Shown here piece after piece: positions 7,855 to 16,244 of a stretch of DNA of 45,972 bases. Positions within the stretch are counted from its first letter, which is position 1. Each line of letters starts with the position of its first letter. The notes under the pieces were generated by a model, which saw only the letters and a list, made by a program, of their open reading frames with translations, did not search any database and was not told the origin of the DNA. Location: NCBI GenBank assembly GCA_900555195.1, contig USKC01000001.1:1-45972 (forward strand). Reading direction: 5' to 3'. The position numbers and the translations under genes are program-made. This DNA is from an uncultured Lachnospiraceae bacterium. GTDB taxonomy: Bacteria; Bacillota; Clostridia; Lachnospirales; Lachnospiraceae.

Positions 7855-8391
7855 ATGCAGAAAGTGATGGTGATCGGAAGTCCAGGAGCGGGGAAAAGCA
7901 CCTTTGCGAGAGCGCTGCGGGATCTTACGCGCCTTCCGCTATTTTATCTGGATATGATCTGGCACAGGCCGGATGGAACCAACATCTCCCGGGAAACCTT
8001 TGACAAAAGGCTGGAAGAAATCATCGGAAAGGACAGATGGATCCTGGACGGGAACTATCTGCGCACGATGGAAATGCGGATGCAGGCCTGTGATACGGTA
8101 TTTTTCCTGGATTATCCGCTTGAAGTCTGCCTTGAGGGAGCGAAGGCGCGGATCGGGAAACAACGGGAGGATCTGCCGTGGGTGGAGAAGGAATTTGATG
8201 AAGAATTCAGGCAGTGGATCCTGAATTTTCCTAAGGAACAGCTGCCCCAAATGTATGAACTGACAGAAAAATACCAGAAAAACAAACAAATCGTTATATT
8301 CCGCACGAGACAGGAAGCGGAACGGTATCTGCACGGCCTGGATGCGCGCGTGGGAAACCGTCCCGATAAGAGGATGCCCTGCAAAAGCTGA
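7855..8391 (+). CDS. P-loop nucleotide-binding protein, adenylate-kinase/topology-modulation (FlaR)-like
   Basis: A 178-residue P-loop NTPase. Walker A is GSPGAGKST at about residues 7-15, followed by a 'LPLFYLDMIWHRP' segment and DRWILDGNY, both typical of the adenylate-kinase-like group annotated as DNA topology modulation protein FlaR. A base-recognition/lid-like arginine region follows (KARIGKQR). The true reaction of the group is poorly defined; nucleotide phosphorylation is likely. The start is uncertain: ATGs at 7837, 7846 and 7855 are all in frame, and I use 7855 because the conserved domain begins there and GGAGG lies 11 bases upstream. It is co-transcribed with the MBL hydrolase and converges with the lipoprotein gene. 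Confidence 0.85.
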   Translation: MQKVMVIGSPGAGKSTFARALRDLTRLPLFYLDMIWHRPDGTNISRETFDKRLEEIIGKDRWILDGNYLRTMEMRMQACDTVFFLDYPLEVCLEGAKARIGKQREDLPWVEKEFDEEFRQWILNFPKEQLPQMYELTEKYQKNKQIVIFRTRQEAERYLHGLDARVGNRPDKRMPCKS

Positions 8392-8405
8392 CGGGGATAT
8401 GCGCA

Positions 8406-8891
8406 TCAGCGGAAATAGCCGCTTAAGGATGCGAAAGTTTCCTCATCCACCGCAAAGCTCATGGAGATGCCGGCCAGCTTCCAAGTAAGATAAGGCGCAT
8501 CATATACCATGATTTCGCATACCTCGTGGAGCGTTTCGTCCCTATCGGTCTGCCCCAGTTTGCGGGTTTCTTCCTGCATCAGATGAAAGGAGCCGAGTGG
8601 GACGGCATCCTGCGGGATGGAGGCTGTTTCCCATTCCTGCATTTGCAGGGAGACGACGAAGTCCTCGATTTCTTCTGAGTCTGTAATGGTGCGAAGGGCG
8701 CTGTCGGAGCCTGAAGGAATGACGGAGATGGCCTGCGCTTTGGAGAGATCTTCAAAATTAGAGGATATCTCCCCGAGAACGCTTTCTGAAGGGGCGCCGG
8801 CGGCATCTGCGGATGGAACGGCCCCTTCTGCAGCCTGGCAGCCGCTTAAAATAAGGGAAATGAGAAACAGGATGGGGAATATTTTTTTCAT
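8406..8891 (-). CDS. Small lipoprotein of unknown function
   Basis: A 161-residue secreted lipoprotein. MKKIFPILFLISLILSGC is a textbook signal peptide with lipobox LSGC and the modified cysteine at 18. The mature part begins with an Ala/Ser/Pro-rich linker and then a small domain (ALRTITDSEEIEDFVVSLQ, then YLTWKLAGISMSFAVDE), a pattern like small periplasmic-type sensory or inhibitor lipoproteins, but I do not recognise the family. The ATG at 8891 follows AAAGGATAACC. It lies five bases after the XRE regulator stop, so the two form an operon: a membrane-linked regulator plus an exported partner. Confidence 0.8.
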   Translation of the reverse strand: MKKIFPILFLISLILSGCQAAEGAVPSADAAGAPSESVLGEISSNFEDLSKAQAISVIPSGSDSALRTITDSEEIEDFVVSLQMQEWETASIPQDAVPLGSFHLMQEETRKLGQTDRDETLHEVCEIMVYDAPYLTWKLAGISMSFAVDEETFASLSGYFR

Positions 8892-8896
8892 ATAGG

Positions 8897-9643
8897 TTAT
8901 CCTTTCTTTTTTTCCTGATAAGCGTCGTTCATGACAAGAAGCCGGTAGGCCCGCATGAGTCCGCCCATGTAAATGCACAGATATGTTCCGGCTCCGGTAA
9001 GGAGCATGCCGCCTTCCAATGCGATGGAATCCATTACCACCCATTCCGGAGGGACGAGAAGCGGCAGGAACAGAAGGCCCAGAGCGATCAGCGCGATACC
9101 TGTCAGAATACAGGCATGTATTTTCGGCTTGCTGGCCGCGTACGCTGCAGCCAGTTCGGCTTTTATGGCATCATCGAACAGTAGCGGTTCCTTCCATAGC
9201 CTGTGATAGGGATGATCGCTGAGCTTTATGGAGAAGAGCAGAAGGATTCCGATGATGACGGACAGCATGTAGAGCAGAATTCCTGCCTCCGAATCCCAGA
9301 AGGTGAAAGCCAGCCCGCCGATAAACAGCCCTATGGCGATGCCGGTCTTTTGCAGCTTCCTTTTCTGAAAAGAGAGAAAGCCCTCCGCGGTCTCCGCGCT
9401 CACATAGAAGCCTGCCTCATCCTGTCCGTCCGCAGGCTGCTGCTTCGTATCTTCATTCAGAAGATAATCCAGGGTGACATGGAAGAGCTTGCTCATCCGT
9501 ATGATCTTTTCTGTTTCCGGATAGCCGCTGTCCCTTTCCCATTTGCTGACGGCCTGCCTGGAGACGCCCAGCTGATAAGACAATTCTTCCTGGGACAGGC
9601 CGGCTTCCTTGCGCAGTTTCTGAATTTTTTCTCCAAACGTCAT
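8897..9643 (-). CDS. XRE-family HTH regulator with membrane domain
   Basis: A 248-residue protein with an N-terminal helix-turn-helix (QEELSYQLGVSRQAVSKWE, about residues 18-36) and the usual XRE tail up to LDYLLNED (~62). The rest has about four hydrophobic helices (around residues 98-117, 123-142, 178-200 and 213-232), so it is a membrane-tethered DNA-binding protein. Such regulators are common in clostridia and usually act locally. Ribosome binding site AAGGAG precedes the ATG. The region just upstream carries TATCCT and AGGATA half-sites 18 bp apart (9659-9688), a possible autoregulatory operator. It is divergent from the polysaccharide locus, and control of that locus is possible but unproven. 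Confidence 0.9.
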   Translation of the reverse strand: MTFGEKIQKLRKEAGLSQEELSYQLGVSRQAVSKWERDSGYPETEKIIRMSKLFHVTLDYLLNEDTKQQPADGQDEAGFYVSAETAEGFLSFQKRKLQKTGIAIGLFIGGLAFTFWDSEAGILLYMLSVIIGILLLFSIKLSDHPYHRLWKEPLLFDDAIKAELAAAYAASKPKIHACILTGIALIALGLLFLPLLVPPEWVVMDSIALEGGMLLTGAGTYLCIYMGGLMRAYRLLVMNDAYQEKKKG

Positions 9644-9788
9644 AGTTGTTTTACTCCTTATCCTATCCAGATTCTATCATCCAGGATACTCTTTTTCTCT
9701 GGAATTCGCCACCAAAATACGGTTGCAAATGCGCAACGGGCGGTTGCATGGGCATATTTTGCTGTAATTTGGGCCTATTATGTTATGC

Positions 9789-9816
9789 GGCATGTTTTGG
9801 TGTGGCATGTTTTGGT
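9789..9816 (+). repeat. Twin 13-bp repeats abutting the polysaccharide promoter
   Basis: GGCATGTTTTGGT occurs at 9789-9801 and again, identically, at 9804-9816; the second copy ends on the first base of the -35 box. This is the position of an activator site. Further upstream, GTTGC (9722-9726) and GCAAC (9733-9737) form an inverted repeat and GTTGC recurs near 9743. Confidence 0.5.
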
Positions 9817-9844
9817 TGTAACTGCCGATTTTATATGGTAAACT
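9816..9844 (+). promoter_or_regulatory. Main promoter of the polysaccharide locus
   Basis: TTGTAA (9816-9821) and TAAACT (9839-9844) are 17 bp apart, with TGG before the -10. Transcription would start near 9851, about 93 nt before the first glycosyltransferase. Confidence 0.6.
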
Positions 9845-9862
9845 AAATTGATTCAGAATCCG

Positions 9863-9889
9863 CCGCTGGCGGCTCTTTGCGGCCAGCGG
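9863..9889 (+). other. Leader hairpin of the polysaccharide transcript
   Basis: A perfect 8-bp GC-rich stem, CCGCTGGC (9863-9870) and GCCAGCGG (9882-9889), encloses an 11-nt loop. It is not followed by a T run, so it is not a terminator. Its position at the 5' end of a >36-kb transcript fits an RNA stability element or a loading site for a processive antitermination factor; that role is inference. Confidence 0.4.
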
Positions 9890-9943
9890 GTAGGAACTGT
9901 ATGCCATTTTTTGGAATCAAAACGGAGAAACCGGAGGAAGACT

Positions 9944-11050
9944 ATGCGCAGGATCGCATTTCATCTGAACTGCCTGGAGCAGGGAGGCGCTGAGCGGGTG
10001 GTGACCAATCTGGCGCACCAATTTTATCAGCAGGGCTATGAGGTGCTCATCGCCACGGAGTGGTTCGGGGAGAATGAATTTCAGATCGATCCCGGAATCC
10101 GGAGGGTGCATGTGGGGCTGACAGAAGAAGAGCAGAAGCTCAGTCGCCCGGTGCAGATCCTGAAGAGAGTCCTGCATCTGAGACGGTTTGTGAAGGAAGA
10201 GAAGCCGGATATTCTTATCGCCTTTGCGCAGAAGGCCAACTACCGTGCGCTGATGTCCACGGTGGGGATGAAGCTGCCGGTGCTGATCTCCATCCGCACC
10301 GATCCGGTAGGGCATTATGATTCTCTGTCGGATAAAATTCAGATCCCGCTGTTATTTCCAAGGGCGGCGGGCTGCGTGTTTCAAACGGAAGGTCAGCGGG
10401 AGTTTTTCCCGAAAGGGACGCAGAGAAAATCCCGGATCATCCTTAATCCCATCCATGAGAAATATATCGGCGTTCCCAAGCCTGGGCAGCGCACCAAGAC
10501 GGTGGTGCAGTCGGGCAGGCTGGTGGACTTTAAGAATCAGTTGATGCTGATCCGCGCGTTTGTGAAGGTGCATGAGAAGCATCCGGATTATGACCTGAAG
10601 ATTTATGGGGGCGATTCCCTGGACGGAACGAAGGAACTGCTGGAAGCCCTGATTGCCGAGAAGCGGGCGGAAGGGTATGTGACGCTGATGGGCGCCAGTG
10701 ATGAGCTGGAAAAGGTACTGCCGGACGCGGCAGTGTTCGCTTTTTCCTCGGATTGGGAAGGACTTCCCAATGCGCTGCTGGAGGCCATGGCTCTGGGACT
10801 GCCGATTGTGGCTACGGACTGCCCCTGCGGCGGGCCGAGAACGGTGATGAAGGATGGATACAACGGGCTGCTGGTTCCCATCAAGGATGAGGATGCCATG
10901 GCGGCCGGAATCTGCAGGCTGATAGAGAATCCTGAGGAAGCGGAGCGGTTGGGAGAGAACGCGAGGAAAATCGCTGATATCGCGAATGGACAGGCTATTT
11001 ACGGGCAATGGAGGGATTATATAGAGGAACTGTGCGCCGCGCGCCGGTGA
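9944..11050 (+). CDS. GT4-family glycosyltransferase
   Basis: A 368-residue GT-B fold glycosyltransferase. The N-terminal domain opens with MRRIAFHLNCLEQGGAERVV, the Gly-rich acceptor loop. The C-terminal domain has the GT4 nucleotide-sugar motif EX7E at E272 and E280 within DWEGLPNALLEAM, followed by ATDCPCGGP. It should transfer a sugar from an NDP-sugar to the growing lipid-linked oligosaccharide on the inner membrane face; donor and linkage are not readable. It starts after GGAGGAAGACT. It is the first gene of the polysaccharide locus and shares a 23-nt identical stretch (10814-10836) with the GT4 gene at 13950, so the two are close paralogues. Confidence 0.92.
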   Translation: MRRIAFHLNCLEQGGAERVVTNLAHQFYQQGYEVLIATEWFGENEFQIDPGIRRVHVGLTEEEQKLSRPVQILKRVLHLRRFVKEEKPDILIAFAQKANYRALMSTVGMKLPVLISIRTDPVGHYDSLSDKIQIPLLFPRAAGCVFQTEGQREFFPKGTQRKSRIILNPIHEKYIGVPKPGQRTKTVVQSGRLVDFKNQLMLIRAFVKVHEKHPDYDLKIYGGDSLDGTKELLEALIAEKRAEGYVTLMGASDELEKVLPDAAVFAFSSDWEGLPNALLEAMALGLPIVATDCPCGGPRTVMKDGYNGLLVPIKDEDAMAAGICRLIENPEEAERLGENARKIADIANGQAIYGQWRDYIEELCAARR

Positions 11051-11144
11051 CGGGCGCCGTCCGAAGCCGCCGGAAGCTGTGCGGCGGAAGGCTCCTTAAG
11101 TTCACAAGGGTTGGAGCCAAAAGCGCTCCGGCATGGAGGTAAAT

Positions 11145-11885
11145 ATGTTTTCCTATAAAGAATATAAAGAGATCGTTCAAATCATAAAGGAAAGCGGCCG
11201 GATGGCCAATTTTAAGCAGGCGAGGGGGAAGGATCAGTTCATCATCATGCGCCATGATGTGGAATTTTCCGTAGACCGCGCCTTTGCGCTGTCCAAATTG
11301 GAACTTTCCATGGATTTCACATCCACCTATTTTTTCCAGTGGACGAACAACTCCTACAACATTCTGTCCAAGAAAAATCTGGACATGATTCATTATATGC
11401 ACGAAAGAGGCCATGAGATCGGCCTTCATTTCGCGCTGAACGGTTTGACGGATATGGAACTGATCCGGAAGAAGATCATGCAGGAGATCAATGTGCTGAG
11501 CGAGATGTTCGGCTTTGAGGTCATGGAATTCTCCATTCACAGGCCGTCCGCCGATATCCTGCGGGAGGATATCAAGCTGCCGGGCATCATCAATGCCTAT
11601 CAGGACGAGTATTTTACCTTTGCGGAAAAGGTGACGCCGGAGACGAAGCTGGAGGTGAAGTATATCTCCGATGCACAGCACAGGTGGAACTACGGCGTGC
11701 CGGATCGGGAGACGCTTCTTTCCAACGATAAGGTGCAGATCCTGACCCATCCTTATTCCTGGACGAAAAAGGGGTATGATAATCTGGAGAACTTCCGGAC
11801 GCTGATCGCGGAACGAAACGAAGAACTTCTGGATACCATTGATAATGAATGCAAGCATTTTGCCACAGTGCGGGATCTGCTGTAA
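11145..11885 (+). CDS. Polysaccharide deacetylase-like (NodB superfamily) protein
   Basis: A 246-residue protein with motifs of the NodB/polysaccharide deacetylase superfamily: MRHDVEFSVDRA (motif 1, with RHDVE rather than TFDDG), GHEIGLHFA (motif 2-like histidines), FSIHRPS and LTHPYSW near the C-terminus. Family members use a metal-dependent Asp/His site to remove acetyl groups from sugars. The motif-1 acidic residue pattern differs from the classic enzyme, so activity is not certain. No signal peptide is visible, which suggests action on a cytoplasmic lipid-linked or nucleotide sugar. The start at 11145 follows GGAGGTAA with ideal spacing; an ATG at 11133 overlaps that site. Confidence 0.75.
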   Translation: MFSYKEYKEIVQIIKESGRMANFKQARGKDQFIIMRHDVEFSVDRAFALSKLELSMDFTSTYFFQWTNNSYNILSKKNLDMIHYMHERGHEIGLHFALNGLTDMELIRKKIMQEINVLSEMFGFEVMEFSIHRPSADILREDIKLPGIINAYQDEYFTFAEKVTPETKLEVKYISDAQHRWNYGVPDRETLLSNDKVQILTHPYSWTKKGYDNLENFRTLIAERNEELLDTIDNECKHFATVRDLL

Positions 11886-11892
11886 TCGGATG

Positions 11893-11938
11893 GTTACATG
11901 GCACACCCTGACCACGCACTTGTTGTGTGACCAGTAAC
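11893..11938 (+). other. Imperfect hairpin between deacetylase-like gene and first asnB
   Basis: GTTAC/TGG/CACAC (11893-11906) pair with GTGTG/CCA/GTAAC (11925-11938) with two one-base bulges and an 18-nt loop. There is no T run, so it is more likely an RNA processing or stability element than a terminator. Confidence 0.35.
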
Positions 11939-12035
11939 ATCGGATGAAAAAGTCCACGGCCCCTGCGGCAGCACAGCCCGGCGGATGATGGAAAGTCGGG
12001 CCAGCAGGCGGCTTTTGGACAGATTTGGAGGAAAT

Positions 12036-13946
12036 ATGTGCGGAATATGCGGTTATATCAGCACGCGCAGGATTGCGCCTGAAGAATTGAAGGCGATGAA
12101 TGATACGATGGTGCACCGGGGACCGGATGATGCGGGAGAAGAGATCTATCCGGCGCCGGAAGGGTATGCGGTTGGATTCGCCCAGCGCAGGCTTTCCATT
12201 CTGGATCTGTCCGAACTGGGACATCAGCCCATGGAGTCCGCTTCCTGCTGCTTTGCACAGGAGGGACAGGTCAGCATCGTATACAACGGAGAGATATACA
12301 ATTACCGGGAATTGAAAAAAGAGCTGCCGGAATATCCGTTTCGCTCCAGCTGCGATACGGAAATGATTCTGGCGGCATATCTGAAATGGGGGATTTCCTG
12401 TGTTGAGCGCTTCAACGGGATGTTCGCCATTGCTCTTTATGACAGGAAGGAGCAGGCGGTCTATCTGGTGCGCGACCGCGTGGGCAAGAAGCCGCTTTAC
12501 TATTGGCTGGATGGGAATAATCTGGTATTCGCCTCGGAACTGAAGCCGATCATGAAGTGTCCCGGCTTTACGCGGCGGATCCGCAGGGATGTGCTTCCCC
12601 GCTTTCTGTATCAGCAGTATATAAACGCGCCGGATACGATTTTTGAGGATGTGTACAAGCTGGAGCCGGGTTCTATTCTGCGGTTTCCCCTCAAAGAAGG
12701 GCCGCAGGGCATGAAGCGGTGGAAATTCTGGGATGTGGCGAAGGTCTATCACAGATGCCAGGAAGAGATCGTGACTGATTATGCGCAGGCCAAGGCGGAG
12801 CTGAAGGAACTTCTGCGCAAATCTGTGGCCGGGCGCATGATATCCGATGTGCCGCTGGGAAGCTTTTTGAGCGGAGGGTACGATTCGTCTCTGGTGACCG
12901 CCATCGCCCAGGAGCTTTCGGATAAGCCGGTGAAGACCTTCTCCATCGGGTTTGAGGAAGAGCGCTATAATGAGGCCAAATATGCCAAAGCCGTTGCCGC
13001 CCATCTGGGAACGGATCATACGGAGATGATCATTGATGAGGAAGAGATGTTCCGGCTGGTGGAGAGCATTCCGCAGTATTATGACGAGCCCTTTGCGGAC
13101 AGTTCCCAGATCGCCACGATGCTGGTGAGCGCCCTGGCGAAGCGGGAGGTGACGGTCGCCCTTTCAGGAGACGGAGGGGACGAATTCTACTGTGGCTATA
13201 ATATTTATGAGAACGTGGCCCAGGCCCAGCTGCTGGATCCGGCCGGCGGTCTGATCCGCGCCCTGTGCGGCTTGCCGGGACTTAAAAAAGCGGAACTGAT
13301 GAAAAAGCTGCCCTTCCGTGTGCGCGTGGTGGCGACGAATCAGGATCGGGAGACCAAGACCCAGTTTTGCTCCCCCAGCTATATCGAGACGGCCGAGGGG
13401 ATGGCTCCCGGTGAGAGCCTTCCCTGCAAATATCCGGTGGAGAGCGGATATGGGGTAAAAAACTGGCAGATCCGCAGGATGCTCCTGGACATGGATACCT
13501 ATTTGCCGGGGGATATCCTCTGCAAGGTGGATCGGGCTTCCATGAAATATTCTCTGGAGTCCAGATGTCCCATCCTGGATCGGGACGTGATGGAATATTC
13601 CTTCCGCCTCCCGCACAGTTTTAAATATGAAAAAGGTGTTAAAAAACGGATCTTAAAGGATATCGCTTATGATTATATCCCTAGAGAGCTTCTTGACCGG
13701 CCCAAGGTGGGCTTTGGCGTGCCGCTGGACAAGTGGCTTCGGGGGCCTCTTCGGGAACAGCTTGTGGATTATGCCAACAGAGATTTCCTGGTCAGGCAGG
13801 GGCTGTTTGATGCGGATTATGTGGCGCGCCTGATCGGAGGATATCTGGAAAAAGGAGATGCGGGCCCTGCCACGGGCGCGAACTATTCCAAAGTGGCCTG
13901 GTCATTTTTCACGTTCCAGCAGTGGTACTGCAAATATATGGTTTAA
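12036..13946 (+). CDS. asnB: Asparagine synthetase-like glutamine amidotransferase
   Basis: A 636-residue class II glutamine amidotransferase joined to an ATP-pyrophosphatase domain. The start codon is followed directly by Cys2, the nucleophile (MCGICGY), which fixes the start at 12036 after TTGGAGG. Glutaminase motifs RRLSILDLSELGHQPM and YNGEIYNY follow. The synthetase PP-loop is SGGYDSS (residues 279-285), with LSGDGGDEFYCGY after it. The reaction makes an amide from a carboxylate using glutamine and ATP. Free asparagine is the textbook product, but inside a polysaccharide locus, with a second paralogue 2.3 kb away, amidation of a uronic acid on the glycan is a good alternative. Confidence 0.9.
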   Translation: MCGICGYISTRRIAPEELKAMNDTMVHRGPDDAGEEIYPAPEGYAVGFAQRRLSILDLSELGHQPMESASCCFAQEGQVSIVYNGEIYNYRELKKELPEYPFRSSCDTEMILAAYLKWGISCVERFNGMFAIALYDRKEQAVYLVRDRVGKKPLYYWLDGNNLVFASELKPIMKCPGFTRRIRRDVLPRFLYQQYINAPDTIFEDVYKLEPGSILRFPLKEGPQGMKRWKFWDVAKVYHRCQEEIVTDYAQAKAELKELLRKSVAGRMISDVPLGSFLSGGYDSSLVTAIAQELSDKPVKTFSIGFEEERYNEAKYAKAVAAHLGTDHTEMIIDEEEMFRLVESIPQYYDEPFADSSQIATMLVSALAKREVTVALSGDGGDEFYCGYNIYENVAQAQLLDPAGGLIRALCGLPGLKKAELMKKLPFRVRVVATNQDRETKTQFCSPSYIETAEGMAPGESLPCKYPVESGYGVKNWQIRRMLLDMDTYLPGDILCKVDRASMKYSLESRCPILDRDVMEYSFRLPHSFKYEKGVKKRILKDIAYDYIPRELLDRPKVGFGVPLDKWLRGPLREQLVDYANRDFLVRQGLFDADYVARLIGGYLEKGDAGPATGANYSKVAWSFFTFQQWYCKYMV

Positions 13947-13949
13947 GGT

Positions 13950-15050
13950 ATGGAAAAAGAAAAGAAACACATCGTTCTGTTTATCAGCGCCCTGAGAAAG
14001 GGCGGGGCGGAGCGGGTGATGGTCAATCTGGCAGGGTATTTTCAGTCCCAGGGGCTTCGGGTGACGCTGGTGACCCAGTATCTGTGTGAAGAAGAATATG
14101 AGCTCCCGGAAGGGATCCCGCGTCTGTTCAGCGAGATTGAGAAGGAAGAGGAGACGGGGAGCCGGGTGGGGGATTTCCTGGCCCGCTATCGGAAGCTGCG
14201 CCGGATTTTTCGGGAACTTTCGCCCGACTGCGTGCTTTCCTTTATTGGGAAGAACAATATTATGGCGCTGCTGGCTTGTCTTTTTACCCGGATTCCGGTT
14301 GTGGTTTCCGTGCGTGGGGAGCCGAAAAGCGAATATCCGTCCCGCATGATGCGTTTCCTTTCGGGAACGCTGTTCGCCCGCGCTGCAGGCGTGATCGTGC
14401 AGACCGAAGAGGCCAGGCAGTTCTTTCCTGCGGCCGTGAGGAAGAGGGCGGTCATCCTGAAGAACCCGCTGAATCCGGCTTTCGTCCGGCCCATGAGGCA
14501 GGGGGAGCCGGACGGGCGCATCGTGTCCGTGGGACGCATGGACGCCAACAAGAATCATGAAATGATCCTGCGTGCCTTTGGCCGCATTGCCCGGGAGTTT
14601 CCGCAAAGCAGCCTGGAAATCTTCGGAGAAGGGGAGTGCCGCGCGCGGCTGAAGGAATTGGCAGAGGAACTGGGACTGTCCGGGCGGGCGCGTTTTCCCG
14701 GCGCGGCGGCGGACATTCCGGAGAAAATCGGGAACGCCAGCGTGTTTGTGCTCTCTTCTTATCATGAGGGGATGCCGAACGCGCTCATTGAAGCCATGTG
14801 CTTAGGGATCCCTTCCATTTCCACGGACTGCCCCTGCGGCGGGCCTGCAGAACTGATCCGGGACGGCGAAAACGGCTATCTCATCCCTGTGGGAGACGAA
14901 GAGGCTCTTGCCGGGAGGCTGCGCCTTCTTTTGTCGGATCCATCCCTGGAGGAACGGATGGGAAAAGAGGCAAGAAAGCTGCTGGATGCATATCTGCCGG
15001 AGCGGGTGAATGAAGAGTGGCTGCGCTATCTTTGCGGGAAGATGCGCTAA
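13950..15050 (+). CDS. GT4-family glycosyltransferase
   Basis: A 366-residue GT-B enzyme: N-terminal VLFISALRKGGAERVMVNLA, C-terminal EX7E motif E273/E281 in YHEGMPNALIEAM, then STDCPCGGPAEL. Architecture and sequence are close to the GT4 gene at 9944, and the two share an identical 23-nt tract around the CPCGGP codons, so they are probably duplicates that now build different linkages. It begins three bases after the asnB stop and its stop overlaps the ATG of the next gene by one base, so it is tightly coupled in the operon. Confidence 0.92.
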   Translation: MEKEKKHIVLFISALRKGGAERVMVNLAGYFQSQGLRVTLVTQYLCEEEYELPEGIPRLFSEIEKEEETGSRVGDFLARYRKLRRIFRELSPDCVLSFIGKNNIMALLACLFTRIPVVVSVRGEPKSEYPSRMMRFLSGTLFARAAGVIVQTEEARQFFPAAVRKRAVILKNPLNPAFVRPMRQGEPDGRIVSVGRMDANKNHEMILRAFGRIAREFPQSSLEIFGEGECRARLKELAEELGLSGRARFPGAAADIPEKIGNASVFVLSSYHEGMPNALIEAMCLGIPSISTDCPCGGPAELIRDGENGYLIPVGDEEALAGRLRLLLSDPSLEERMGKEARKLLDAYLPERVNEEWLRYLCGKMR

Positions 15051-16165
15051 TGCGGGAGAGGAGGCGATTTGCGGCCATGAAAAAAAAGCAGCTGCTGCAG
15101 GCGGTGGTCTTTGTGGCGATTTTTTTCGTGATACTGATCCATTTGACTTATATTATACGCACCAGCGGCGATCAGAAGGCACGGTTTGCCGGATTCTATG
15201 CGGAACCGAAGGATACCATTGACGCGATTCTGATCGGTTCCAGCCCGGTCTATCCATACTATGCCGCTCCCAAGATCTGGGGAGATTATGGCATCACCAC
15301 CTATCCGCTGTCCACGAACCTGCAGCGGCCCAAGGCGGCAGTACACCTGGTGGAAGAGGCGGAGAAAACCCAGAGCCCATCCCTGTACATCTTTGAGATG
15401 CGGATGTATCTGGCTGCGGATGAGGACCTGACGCAGAATATGGCTTATACCCGGGGCGTCACGGACAACATGAAATATTCCATCAACCGGATTCGGACGA
15501 TCAACGCCCTGGTGGATGATGTGAGCGAGCGCTATACTTATTATTTTGATATCTTTAAATATCATTCCAACTGGAAAACGATCGTCATGCCGAGTCAGCT
15601 GGTTTCGTTTCGATATGAGCATAAGGATCCGCTGAAGGGACACTTTATCAGTGACGAGGTGGGTCCCAGCGAGATGGCGGATTTTTCCTGGGTGACGGAA
15701 AGACAGCCCATTCCGGCGGATGAAGAGGAAGTGCTCATAGAACTGCTGGAGTACCTGAAGGAGCATGAGATGAACGCGCTCTTCATCGTATCGCCCAACA
15801 CACAGACGTACGAGAAGCAGGCGCAGTATAATTATATCGCGGACATCATTGAGCCATATGGATACAACTTCCTGAACTTTAATGATTATTATGACGAGAT
15901 CGGCGTGGATTTTCAGACCGACTTCTATGACTACGGAGGCCATGCCAATGCCATCGGTGCGGAGAAGTATACCGCTTTTCTGGGGAAATATCTGAGCGAG
16001 AACTACGAGTTTGAGGATAAGCGCGGCCAGGAAGGTTATGAGGACTGGGACGAATCCTATGAATTGTGGACCGGGGAAATGGAAAAAGCGAAGGCAACGA
16101 TCCGGGAACGGATCGCCAATCAGGATTTCAAGGTTCTGGAAGGACAGGAACAGGAAGACGAGTAA
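15050..16165 (+). CDS. Membrane-anchored SGNH-like protein (DltD/AlgX-type)
   Basis: A 371-residue protein with one N-terminal membrane anchor (LLQAVVFVAIFFVILIHLTY) and an extracellular domain. ILIGSSPVYP resembles the SGNH/GDSL block I with its nucleophile serine, and YDYGGHANAIG near the C-terminus resembles the DxxH block V. Proteins of this kind (DltD, AlgX/AlgJ) esterify or de-esterify surface polymers. Here it could handle an O-acyl group on the polysaccharide after export. The ATG at 15050 overlaps the previous stop; ATG 15077, nearer the membrane helix, is an alternative with AGGAGG 12 bases upstream. The acidic C-terminal tail (QEQEDE) is unusual but not informative. Confidence 0.7.
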   Translation: MRERRRFAAMKKKQLLQAVVFVAIFFVILIHLTYIIRTSGDQKARFAGFYAEPKDTIDAILIGSSPVYPYYAAPKIWGDYGITTYPLSTNLQRPKAAVHLVEEAEKTQSPSLYIFEMRMYLAADEDLTQNMAYTRGVTDNMKYSINRIRTINALVDDVSERYTYYFDIFKYHSNWKTIVMPSQLVSFRYEHKDPLKGHFISDEVGPSEMADFSWVTERQPIPADEEEVLIELLEYLKEHEMNALFIVSPNTQTYEKQAQYNYIADIIEPYGYNFLNFNDYYDEIGVDFQTDFYDYGGHANAIGAEKYTAFLGKYLSENYEFEDKRGQEGYEDWDESYELWTGEMEKAKATIRERIANQDFKVLEGQEQEDE

Positions 16166-16168
16166 AAC

Positions 16169-16198
16169 GCAACCGTTCAGGCAGGTCTGAACGGTTGC
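16169..16198 (+). other. Perfect 12-bp hairpin within the operon
   Basis: GCAACCGTTCAG (16169-16180) and CTGAACGGTTGC (16187-16198) are fully complementary around GCAGGT. The sequence after it is not T-rich. It sits in the only sizeable gap between the SGNH-like gene and the second asnB and may protect or process the mRNA, or end part of the transcripts. Confidence 0.6.
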
Positions 16199-16244
16199 TG
16201 CAAAACGGAACGGGACAGGATTAAGAGGAACAGGAGGATTCCCT

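Noticed and set aside
10995..13019. A 674-codon open frame on the minus strand opposite the deacetylase-like and asnB genes
   Set aside because: It has no ribosome binding site, reads as low-complexity His/Arg/Pro-rich peptide and is fully explained as the complement of two strongly conserved + strand genes. The same holds for long minus-strand frames at 15047-16432, 16221-17822, 17719-18987 and 21990-23399.
16169..16198. Rho-independent terminator
   Set aside because: The stem is perfect but no T run follows, and the downstream gene has no promoter of its own that I can see.
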